This document shows, one piece after another, positions 31,158 through 40,095 of a DNA stretch of 64,000 nucleotides. The position numbers and the translations under genes are program-made. Origin of the DNA: Aradus depressus (taxonomy: Eukaryota > Arthropoda > Insecta > Hemiptera > Aradidae). Below the pieces are notes generated by a model, which did no database searches, was not told the origin of the DNA, and saw nothing but the letters and a program-made list of their open reading frames with translations. The stretch's first letter is position 1. The number at the start of each line of letters is the position of its first letter. Location: NCBI GenBank assembly GCA_963662175.1, contig OY759224.1, positions 20,283,489 through 20,347,488 on the forward strand. The letters run 5' to 3'.

Positions 31158-31993
31158 TAAAGGTAAAGACAGACAGTAACAACGGACTGACATTGATGAA
31201 GCTTCAAGGGTACCAAGAAGGTAGCGGTTTAGGAAGACACGGTAATGGACGTTTGGAACCAGTTTTTATCAGCACGAGAAGACCACTTCAAGGATTAGGT
31301 TACGAGTACAAATTTTTTGATATCAGATCACCAGTTAACGTAGAATCAATAGCAAAGACATCCTTACCAATCACTGCTAAGCAGGAAGAGCCCATCGACA
31401 AACAAACATACCCCGACAATACTATGACTGCCCCAGATCACGTAAATTCATCAAGTATAAAAGAGGACGAAATCACAGACAGACTGACAGGGAATGACAA
31501 AAACATAACTTTCCCAGATGACGTCAGAATATCATCTCTGATGCAGGAGTTTTCTGTCCTACTTAGAAACGAGGACGAAGTAACAGACATATCGACAGAC
31601 AATGACCACATAATCCGCTACCCGACTAATGGCAACCCCACTTGTGAAGAACATCCGCAGGTGAACTTCATCAAAGACAATAGGATAACTGACATTTCGG
31701 GACTACAACAACAGACTTACAAATTTACAGAAAAACAGGCCGAAAGACAGAAACAAAACTTTGAGGTACGACACCAACAGACTACGTTAGAAATTGGCGA
31801 TCAGGTGTTAGTACAATCTCTGCGGATATCCACCGGTAAGAGGGAAATATTACTATTACTATTCTGGGAAGGACCTTATCAGATTTTAGACAAGGAAAGT
31901 CCTCAAATTTTTATTTTAGGACATCTCGGCAGCGACATAGCGGAAGGAGGAATCTTTTATACGATCTTACAGAAGCCGTATATTAGCGGATAA
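30998..31993 (+). CDS. pol: Pol remnant: G-patch region fused to integrase tail
   Basis: Frame -1 relative to gag, entered by frameshifting; the first ATG is 31,016 (325 residues to the stop). After that ATG, residues about 59-103 form a G-patch-like Gly-rich module (KLQGYQEGSGLGRHGNG...GLGYE), a domain known next to proteases of some retroelements. An acidic stretch follows, then about 178-220 resembles the linker before a reverse transcriptase (LMQEFSVLLRNEDEVT). Residues about 240-320 are an integrase C-terminus (EKQAERQKQNFEVRHQQ, GDQVLVQS, LFWEGPYQI). No D-T/S-G protease site, YxDD or DDE residues remain. The in-frame loss of several domains is clear; whether the product does anything is unknown. 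Confidence 0.8.
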   Translation, partial: LSSRSGMNKLKTMGGGKFKFKGDIRSLLGTEMMTRLTGDIDLHTNVDNRCPTPVKVKTDSNNGLTLMKLQGYQEGSGLGRHGNGRLEPVFISTRRPLQGLGYEYKFFDIRSPVNVESIAKTSLPITAKQEEPIDKQTYPDNTMTAPDHVNSSSIKEDEITDRLTGNDKNITFPDDVRISSLMQEFSVLLRNEDEVTDISTDNDHIIRYPTNGNPTCEEHPQVNFIKDNRITDISGLQQQTYKFTEKQAERQKQNFEVRHQQTTLEIGDQVLVQSLRISTGKREILLLLFWEGPYQILDKESPQIFILGHLGSDIAEGGIFYTILQKPYISG

Positions 31994-33742
31994 ATTGACA
32001 AGCAGGCTAGAGAAGCGCTAGGGCTCTCTTTGAGATTAACGATCTTACTTCAGCCGAGTTAGGGGGGCGATTATTGCAGACGAGATCGCGGCCCTAGAGT
32101 CAGGGAAGAGATTTGTGACGTCTCTATGGGTGTCCATCCCCAGCTATCCCAGGAACAGTTAGACAAAGTCACACATACATAAAACAGACACTATTTTTAT
32201 TATTTGGGAATTATTTATTATTTTACACTAACGGCCAACACCTCATTATACAACAACACACAAAGAATCACACATACACATTTATTGGGGACACGGGATT
32301 TATTATTTAGTTATTTTTTTTTGTAAATAGGATAAGGCAGACGGGGACATTCTGGCCCTCCCCTGGGGCTTAACATCGAGCATACCCCCCTTAGTCGAGC
32401 TCAAAGATTCCAAAGTGAATCGCCAGGTTGTAAATAGTATAATAAGTTAGGGTTAGTTTTTTTTTTTAATTCTAGATATTAAGTTAGGATAATTTTTTGT
32501 TCATATATTTAGTAAGAGTATTTTTTTTTAAATAGTATTAACAATTTGTTTATGATGTTGGGATAATTTAGTTTAGATAGGTTTGTGGCTTCATTTGAAA
32601 TTGACATAATTGTAGGACGGGGCAGACGGTATATGGATTGGCCATCCATGGGAATATACCTACGTATTTAAATTTGATTAGGAGACGCGGATCTGAGTAG
32701 GCTGACAGCGAGGCGATGGCACACACATTTGTAGGTAGTCACGTATGGTAAATGTACTTTCAATTGTATTTGTCTGTTTTGTTTTGTATTTTAAAATAAT
32801 ATTTGTATTAGTATCCGACCGTGTGTATCTATTGAAAATGTCACATTGACTCATATTTTATCTAGTGACCATGATGGGCTATGTTAACCCAATGAGAGCC
32901 TTGTAAATATATTTGTAACATATATTCAGGTATGGACCTTACTTATTATGATGCAGTGTCGACCACGGTAGGTCAAATGTCAATTTTGTTATTTTATTTA
33001 AGAAATCCTAGGGCAAGGTGCCGAAGCATACATGACTAAAGGGGGAGATATATTATAAACTGGAGGGGATACCCAGAATTGAATATTTAATTATCGTACA
33101 CACGGAGAAGGGGCCACTCCATTGATGCTTGTAGAATCCATTTAAAGGGGCGGGATTTTGTTTAATTATTTTTTTATGCCATGAACTGACTGTTGAACTG
33201 AAGAAAGGGTTTCGCTACTTGATTAATGCGGATGCCGGAATTTACATATATTTATGAAACTGAGATGGGATTTGAGTGGGCTTATTTTTCTATTTTATAT
33301 TTCGTCCTCGTTCCGGCAGAAGGTAAATACCTGTCGAAGGCCTAAGGAGGCATATGGTTAGGGTTTGGTCAACCCAAATTTTTGTTGAAGCGGATTAGGT
33401 ATATGGGAATTCAGTTGAAACATTGTCGAGGCGTGGGGCCTTTTTGGATGTTTTAACTAGTCAGTGAATGTATGCTAGAAATAGAATCATCGTTATTTGC
33501 CAATGGAGAGGGTTAACTCCAAGAAGTACAGCGTAAAGTAAAATCATGCTTTGGTCACGCATGCATAGGCAAGCCATGCCGATTCGAAAGGAAATTTAAA
33601 ATCATGTTTTGGTCACGCATGATAATGAGGTCGATACCTGAATATTTGGTTAAGTGTATATGCTCAGTGAACGAGCAAGTGTTAAGTGAAACTAATAAAA
33701 TATGTGACTTCCAATGGTCATTTAGCCGACATATTTTATTTT
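31994..33742 (+). other. Long 3' non-coding region of the LTR element
   Basis: About 1.75 kb without a substantial open frame. It contains a second purine run (CTAAAGGGGGAGA, about 33,037), which might be a central-type polypurine tract, and two near copies of AAATCATG(C/T)TTTGGTCACGCATG (33,540 and 33,600). No envelope-like gene seen. Confidence 0.75.
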
Positions 33743-33757
33743 AACGGGAACGGGGGA
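33743..33757 (+). promoter_or_regulatory. Polypurine tract
   Basis: AACGGGAACGGGGGA immediately upstream of the 3' LTR, the expected plus-strand primer for reverse transcription. Confidence 0.85.
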
Positions 33758-33759
33758 TA

Positions 33760-35100
33760 TTGTAGCATGTCTACCCTATAGATAATGCTCAGAACTGGCG
33801 ATGTCTATGAGAGGATCGCGATCGCTAGGAGCAAAGTATGGGTTGTGTGGTGTTGAATAAACGAGAATTGCATTTGGAAGATAATGCTCGGAACCAATGA
33901 TGCCTGCGAGAGAATCGCGATCGCTGGGAGCGAAAATAAAGAATAATAGAGACACAATGGAAAGGAAGCCAAGATAATTGTCTACATCCGGTGTATAAGG
34001 AATAAGCAGTAAAGGTTTTTTTTCTTACTCCAGGTTTTCACACAACTAGAGGCAGATGTTAATTGGTAATATGCGATTGGCTTGAAATAAAATGGGCGGA
34101 GTCCGACGACCAATCAAGTCTCGAGAACTGTCCCCTACCACGGTCGGATATCGGAAGCCACTCCCCGTTTTACTCATTCTTCGTTCATGTCTTGGGTGAT
34201 CCCCACGTATCTTTTCTATAAGTAATATCAGTTAGAATATGTGAAATTAACATTCTTCGCTCATGTCTTGGCTGGTCACCACGTTCTTTTTATATTGTAC
34301 AGTTGAGTTTAAATATGTGAATTGAGTTTTCTTCGTTCATGTCTTGGGTGATCACCACGTATCTTTTCTATAAGTAATATCAGTTAGAATATGTGAAATT
34401 AACATTCTTTGCTCATGTCTTGGTGTATCACCACGTATCTTTTCTATAAGTAAAGTTTAGTTTGAATATGTGAAATTACTAACAGTCTTCGTTCATGTCT
34501 TGGGTGATCACCACGTATCTTTTCTATAAGTAATATCAGTTTGAATATGTGAATTAGTCGTAGAGACACACTTTGATTTTGGACGGTGCAAAGTCAGTGG
34601 GGGTGTAACTTCTGGTGTGCCCTCGAAACTACGCAGATCTTCAGGGACTATGTGAATAGACGATTTCTACGAGAAGTCCAGAAAGGGTGATCACGCCGTC
34701 ATTCGCCATGGATATCGTATCGAGGTACCTCGTAATTAAGTTATAATTCAGTCCTTCAGACACACGGCCAAATTATATATATTCAATTGTTGTTTTGTAA
34801 ATATATTCTTATTAAAATAAATATGTTAAAGTTATAGGTTTGATTCATTTCATTCCCCCCCCCCCACTCATGCTTCTTCTGGTTGACAACAGTAATTAAT
34901 TATTGTTAATTACTGATGTCAACTAACCGTTAGGATCTTGTAACCGTTCTTCCCGTGGGAGTGCTTTCAGCTATTCAGGCATTGTTTAATTAAAGTCGCG
35001 ATTTAAATAATTTTCAAATTTAATAATTTTTCGATCTCAATTTTATTTATTTTATTAATTACGTGATTTGCACTCACACAGGGAGGGAAATGGGTTATAA
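33760..35100 (+). repeat. 3' LTR
   Basis: Same sequence as 27,615-28,953 apart from a few substitutions and small indels (for example the C-run at 34,855 is longer, and ACATATATT is shortened near 34,778). Ends GGGTTATAA followed by TATATATA. Confidence 0.95.
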
Positions 35101-35139
35101 TATATATATATATAAACTAATATATAGAAAAAGAAAGTT

Positions 35140-35585
35140 ATGAACCCGGATTAAAAAGTGGACTAAAGAACTTTCGGAGCATACATGGAAAGAAAAACCA
35201 CATGCAGACAGTCAAAGATGTTCCTGGGAGGGGAGTCGAAGGTGTTGAAGGATGTGATCCTGAACCTCAAAAGGAACGAGCTTCGGCAACTAACTGGAGT
35301 TCTCACAGGACACAGGACGGTTCAATAGACACCTATACACTGTAGGAGTCAAGGACAGTCCTACCTGCAATAGATGTGGCACACTTCCTGGGCATCTGCT
35401 CGGGAAACGTGCGAACGAGATTCCCACATCTTTGATAAAAATGTAATCACAGAGGATTTTAGAAGATTGGACCATGGGAGCATTCTCAGGTTCATTAAGG
35501 AAACTGGGAGACTGAGCACTTAACCGTTGAAGATATGTCAGAATTGTTGGCAATAAAAAATTCATCAAAAAAGTTCGCGACATCA
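35140..35585 (+). pseudogene. Non-LTR ORF2 C-terminal remnant
   Basis: Plus-strand pieces include RNELRQLTGVLTGH, RFNRHLYTVGVKDSPTCNRC and, near the end, GSILRFIKETGRLST followed by a stop. The LTGH..L..HL..LG..DSP.C..C pattern is typical of the region after the RNase H-like domain in insect non-LTR elements. Broken by stops and frameshifts. Confidence 0.7.
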
Positions 35586-36439
35586 TATATCTATCTATAA
35601 CTGCATTATGTCTATTTATGTCTGTACTTTAGATTATCCTTACATTTAGTTGGCGCAAAAACTAAAGAACAGATGTTGACAAAAGATGGCCCTGGAATAG
35701 GAGAAATAATCTTAATAAATAAGCAGTAAACATGAGGTAGAGTTATATTGATTGCTGAATGATTTATCTCGGCCAAACTGTTTATTACCCCGGTCTTGAA
35801 ATATGAAGGGCGCAGCTTCTCCCTTCAAACGTGAAGATGTGAGCTGAATAATCATTAATATTTATTAACGTTATACTTTAATCTATCTTATTTCTACCCT
35901 TCAGTTCATCCCTTGTAAATAAATATGTGTATCTTCTTTTCAATTGATAATATTTTTGGAATTTTAGAATAACAAATCTTTGTGATTCTTTATTATTTCT
36001 GTTTTCAGGATTAGGATAAGGTGAAAGTGGAAGAGTGCTTGGGCAAACTGTTATTCTGATGGATGACATATATACTGAGAGAGCTTGTGCACCTAGGGAC
36101 CTAAGCATCTAATGCTATTTTCTGTTCCCTGGAATCGCTGGGCTTCCTTCTTATAGGCCTTCATGAAGGATGTAGTCTCCCAGGTTCTTTAGGAAATCCA
36201 AGAATACTCCAATCTTAATTGTTGTTCTTTATGTTTTGGTGTACACACATCTTCATCTTTCTGGAGATGGCTCGAGATCTGGAAAGTTCTTAAGTGAGGC
36301 TAAGGCGCGCCGGGGGCGAATAGCCGACAAACCGACTGAACACTGGGTAGCTCAGATCCAGTTCCAGGTATGATCCCTCCAGCGAATGGTCTAATCCGAA
36401 AATGTAGTTTCATTCAAGTATATTCAAGTATATATCGAG
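35586..36439. other. Unannotated stretch
   Basis: No gene or repeat recognised. 36,060-36,110 (CTTGTGCACCTAGGGACCTAAGCATC) resembles 52,285-52,315 in inverted form. Confidence 0.5.
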
Positions 36440-36535
36440 GAAGTGATCTGGCATCGTATAGGCTCAGGACATCGAATCCGCGATCTTAAGGTCAGTAGGC
36501 AAGCATGTTATCTCTGGGTTACCAGCGCCCTCGTC
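36440..36535 (-). mobile_element. SINE-A head fragment, diverged
   Basis: Minus-strand GAGGGCGCTGGTAACCCAGAG, CTTGCCTACTGACCTTAAG and CGCGGATTCGATGTCC, then GAGCCTATACGATGCC. An old, deleted copy. Confidence 0.65.
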
Positions 36536-36668
36536 GTCTACCTATACTAATAATAATAATAATAATAAACAGTTTATTACCATTAAACCAATACATGGTA
36601 ATAGGATATATCAAAAGAATTTATACATTGAGATAGCTTATAAATTAGATTTATATCTACTTGAGTCA

Positions 36669-37015
36669 AGGGCGCCGGTAGCTCAGTGGTATACGTGCTT
36701 GTCTTCTGAGCTCAAGATCGTGGGTTCGAAACCCGACCGAGGCCCTTAGTTTATCTTATCTGGGAGGTAAAATAAACTTAAGCACGCCGTCCTTCGGATG
36801 GGATGTTAAGCGATGGTCCCCGAGCCTGTATGATGTCAGGTATTCGTTAAAGACCCCTGCCCTAGGTGAATAAAAATTTAGGGTAGGCAAAATTTAGAAC
36901 TCCCACAGTAGAGTCGGGCTCATGTCGACCAGAGTGAGGAAAGAGCGCTTTGGTAGTAGGCGATATGACCTCATGGTTAAAGCTCGGGCATGAGTCATAA
37001 AACCTAACCTAACCT
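36669..37015 (+). mobile_element. SINE-A copy, with target duplication
   Basis: Full length with AGCTCAGTGG head, GGGTTCGAAACCC B-box-like element and CCTAACCTAACC tail. TCTACTTGAGTC flanks both sides, a 12-bp target duplication. The site resembles that of the 16,622 copy (both contain CTACTTGAG). Confidence 0.95.
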
Positions 37016-37194
37016 CTACTTGAGTCTAACAGACGTATGATTAGTGATAACAAAACTATTAAAAAAAGTAAAATGAAATTAATAAAAACTTAATAAATAA
37101 ATACTTAAGAATATATGAGTATAAAAAAAAAATTAATACATAGATACATTTACAATAAGTAGATACTTTTTTAAATTTAATAAAAATTAAGAAA
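37016..37194. other. A-rich filler
   Basis: Low-complexity A/T sequence with AATAAATA-type runs. Confidence 0.6.
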
Positions 37195-37275
37195 ATTATT
37201 TTTTTAAACTCTACCGGAAGTGTCTTTATCACAAAGATGTTTCAGGACGTTCTTACTCCCTTCATCAGGAGATAT
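37195..37275 (-). repeat. Hammerhead-like module, family c, minus strand
   Basis: On the minus strand: CTCCTGATGAAGGGAGTAAG, AACGTCCTGAAACATCTTTG, TGATAAAGACACTTCCGG. Same order as at 17,271. Confidence 0.5.
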
Positions 37276-37718
37276 AGAAAAGAAAAAGAATAACTATAAC
37301 AATAAATAAAATAAATATATATATATTAATCAATTATAAATGAATAAATAAAAAATATATAAATGAATAAATAAAAACAGTTAAATGAATAAATAAAAAA
37401 ATAAATATATACATGAATAAATAAAAAATGTTAAATAAATAAATAGATTCATAAAATAATAATAAGAATAAGAAATAAACAACAATTTATAATACTTTTC
37501 TTTTAATAATAATATATTTTTTCTGAATATAATGATAAAAATAATTAAAATACATTAATATACCAAGAAAAATAAAATAAATTAATAAACAAGTACCTAG
37601 TGAATAATAATGATTAAACATAACGTAGATTGGACTGACCTTCAAGGTTTGGAGGAACTCAGCTATATGCAGAGATCTACATTGTATTGATTCTGAACTA
37701 CATATCGTACGCTGGGAA
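37276..37718. other. AT-rich flank of the Penelope-like insertion
   Basis: Mostly AAATAAATA-type low complexity to 37,600. The last 75 bases, with the sequence after 38,986, form a continuous open frame if the insertion and one duplication copy are ignored. Confidence 0.5.
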
Positions 37719-37728
37719 GAATACTGGT

Positions 37729-38244
37729 ATAGAAATAAAAGACGTTGTCTTCCCACTGTTTTATTTTATACCAGAACCGGTTTTCGACGCAACAGCGTCA
37801 TCATCAGTGGTTCATCTATCATAGAATAACAAAATATACAAATAATAAAAAGTATAAATAATTCTTAAGGCATCAGGGTACAGAGTAAAATTATAAAATT
37901 AACTTACCCACCCACACAGCACAGCGGTTGGAAGATAACTGGCATAGCTCTAAGGGGTGGGGGTAGCTAGGTTCACTCACTCACAACATGTAAAAACCAT
38001 TCATTCCAATAAATACATTAAGTCTGTACATAATATAAACATTTTTTCATCATACAGCCAAAGAAATTATTTGTTGTCATAAACTATAAAAAATAAATAC
38101 ATAAATAAATACATTGTTAAAAATATAATCACAGACTTGAATTCACAATAAATATCATTATAAAAACCATATTACAATACATCTTTCACAGGACAGCTAC
38201 TTCCCTTAGTTTTGGACCAATCTCCCACACCAGGTAGGTCAGGC
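37729..38244 (-). repeat. 516-bp inverted repeat, left arm
   Basis: Pairs base for base, with no indel, with 38,421-38,936 (coordinates always sum to 76,665). I found no mismatch in the segments compared. The motif at 37,781-37,807 is the inverse of that at 38,858-38,884. Confidence 0.93.
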
Positions 38245-38420
38245 AGCAGAAGGGAGTTCTTAACCTCCATTTTTTTGTTAAGACTTTTTGAATCCTCATA
38301 TAAAGAAAGTCGGATCTCCAAGCCTTCTAAGATATCTGTACGTCTTACCTTGGTACCCTCGTGCAACAGTGCCACTCTATGGGTACCATTATGGCCCTCA
38401 TTTTGACAATGAATAAAGAA
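38172..38420 (-). pseudogene. Penelope-like ORF C-terminus (GIY-YIG end region)
   Basis: The part unique to the spacer reads HCQNEGHNGTHRVALLHEG, RRTDILEGLEIRLS and NKKMEVKNSLLLP. This resembles the region after the GIY-YIG endonuclease of Penelope-like ORFs (a His-rich stretch, a hydrophobic strand, R..LE..EI, and a final LN..). Only about 80 residues remain; reverse transcriptase is absent. Family assignment is by pattern and would need a profile search. Confidence 0.55.
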
Positions 38421-38936
38421 GCCTGACCTACCTGGTGTGGGAGATTGGTCCAAAACTAAGGGAAGTAGCTGTCCTGTGAAAGATGTATTGTAATATGGTT
38501 TTTATAATGATATTTATTGTGAATTCAAGTCTGTGATTATATTTTTAACAATGTATTTATTTATGTATTTATTTTTTATAGTTTATGACAACAAATAATT
38601 TCTTTGGCTGTATGATGAAAAAATGTTTATATTATGTACAGACTTAATGTATTTATTGGAATGAATGGTTTTTACATGTTGTGAGTGAGTGAACCTAGCT
38701 ACCCCCACCCCTTAGAGCTATGCCAGTTATCTTCCAACCGCTGTGCTGTGTGGGTGGGTAAGTTAATTTTATAATTTTACTCTGTACCCTGATGCCTTAA
38801 GAATTATTTATACTTTTTATTATTTGTATATTTTGTTATTCTATGATAGATGAACCACTGATGATGACGCTGTTGCGTCGAAAACCGGTTCTGGTATAAA
38901 ATAAAACAGTGGGAAGACAACGTCTTTTATTTCTAT
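38421..38936 (+). repeat. 516-bp inverted repeat, right arm
   Basis: Reverse copy of the left arm. It carries, at 38,858-38,884, CTGATGA, one extra T, the stem GACGC/GCGTC with loop TGTT, then GAAAA, followed by CCGGTTCTGGTATAAAATAA. Confidence 0.93.
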
Positions 38937-38986
38937 TAGAAATCTCGGCCCACAACATCTTACTATCACATATGAATACTGGTATA

Positions 38987-39355
38987 AGTCCGAAAATTCA
39001 GTTTTTTGAGTTATATATGCCACTAGGTAGAGCTCGTCTTGCTCTACGTACGGGTAGTAGCGGTTTAAAGATAGCAAAAGGAGTGACCACTAGAGAGCAG
39101 AAAAACGACTATGCTTTGGAGCAGAAAGTCTACTTTGAGGCGGGAGAACAGCGGTTCAAAATGAGTATTATTCCAGTTGTCAAGGCTGAAGGTTGTCGCT
39201 TTTGGTGCAATACTGGTATATCTCAACTTCTTTCTATGAACACATGGGTAGTAGATTCTGATGTACATTTGTGCCACACTCAAATTTCCAAGAGTAGCCT
39301 GTATACAAATTCCTTGTCACTGGTCACACACAGAACGAAGGTACATATTATGTAA
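38987..39355 (+). other. Unidentified open frame at the insertion site
   Basis: A plus-strand frame stays open for over 120 codons (for example ARLALRTGSSGLKIAKGVTT, YFEAGEQRFKMSIIPVVK). It continues in the same frame from 37,642-37,731 when the Penelope-like insertion is ignored. No family recognised, no splice signals evaluated. It could be an exon fragment, an older transposon ORF or chance. Confidence 0.3.
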
Positions 39356-39784
39356 AGATCAAAGCCAAGAAGAATAAATGATATAACTCTAGTAAGTTAT
39401 TACTTTATGGTTTGTGAGAACAAGGAAAGAAAGGAACTGACCAAAATATGTCAATTTGCCTTCCTTTCTGTAAAAGAAAGCTGAGTTAAGGAAAGCATCT
39501 AAAGAGTCTATAGGACAAGAGCTCTTGACCAAAATATAGGTCAGGGGAGAGAGAAAACGCAAAGAAGACAGATATAAAGAAATGTTAGTATTTTATGTAA
39601 GAGGATGTTATTTCAAATTTAAGTGTATTAAAATCGGAGATGTATGCATACATATGAATTGGATAATGTATTTATCGTATAGAGTTCTAGTTTGAATAGT
39701 TTGTCATTTGATCAAATTTAGTGTAATTTATATTAAAAAAAAAAAAAAAATATGTCATCAATGAATTCAAAATACATTTTCCCA
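39356..39784. other. Unannotated stretch
   Basis: No gene or element recognised. A-run at 39,735-39,750. Confidence 0.5.
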
Positions 39785-39885
39785 ACACATGTATGAGGTA
39801 TGAGGAAAGTTTTGTAACCAGTCAAAAAATTTACGATTCCAGATTCCAAATATAAAAAATAAAATCGATTTCCATCTGTGAACAC

Positions 39886-39888
<3 letters not shown>
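39785..39888 (+). repeat. Repeat X, left part, split by the R1-like element
   Basis: Reads TATGAGGAAAGTTTTGTAACC, AGATTCCAAATATAAAA and CATCTGTGAACACGAT. Its continuation is at 45,102. Confidence 0.75.
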
Positions 39889-39926
<38 letters not shown>

Positions 39927-40095
39927 CGGGTGCTCCTGACCCCTTAGGGGGGTCGGTCACATCACCCTATGTTCTCCCGGCTTCTTACGCCGAGTGATCT
40001 CGGGATCTTATCGGGGGTTCTGTTCTGCCTGTGTCCCGGAGCCGGGGGCAGCCGCCGCACGCCTGTCGGTGGTCGGTGGGGCCCCCGGCACCGGG
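39927..40095 (-). other. 3' UTR of the R1-like element
   Basis: GC-rich. It contains near its end the inverted block GACCCCTTAGGGGGGTC, a potential hairpin just before the poly(A), possibly a recognition structure for its reverse transcriptase. Confidence 0.7.

Larger units (their letters stand above)
27615..35100 (+). mobile_element. Ty3/gypsy-type LTR retrotransposon, Pol-deleted
   Basis: A 7.5-kb element with two nearly identical LTRs, tRNA-Lys primer site, intact gag, a -1 frameshift signal, a short pol remnant, a 1.8-kb non-coding stretch and a polypurine tract. TATA borders both ends, in TA-repeat DNA; a 4-bp TATA target is known for insect errantivirus-like gypsy elements, though here it cannot be told from the surrounding repeat. 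I saw fewer than ten differences between LTRs of about 1,340 bp, so the insertion is young. It cannot supply its own polymerase or integrase and must be mobilised in trans, if at all. Confidence 0.93.
37732..38973 (-). mobile_element. Penelope-like element, 5' truncated, inverted ends
   Basis: Bounded by a 13-bp duplication GAATACTGGTATA (37,719-37,731 and 38,974-38,986). The minus strand holds the end of an ORF followed by the 3' region (37,729-38,244), and the same 3' region is present in reverse as 38,421-38,936. Inverted terminal copies next to a truncated body are characteristic of Penelope-like insertions. About 37 extra bases (38,937-38,973) lie between the right arm and the duplication. 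Confidence 0.7.

Noticed and set aside
31994..33742. Possible envelope gene in the LTR element
   Set aside because: No long open frame, signal peptide or transmembrane segment; the region is non-coding.
38841..39077. Minus-strand frame through the right arm of the Penelope-like element
   Set aside because: It spans the arm and the flank, mirrors the frame in the other arm and has no domain.
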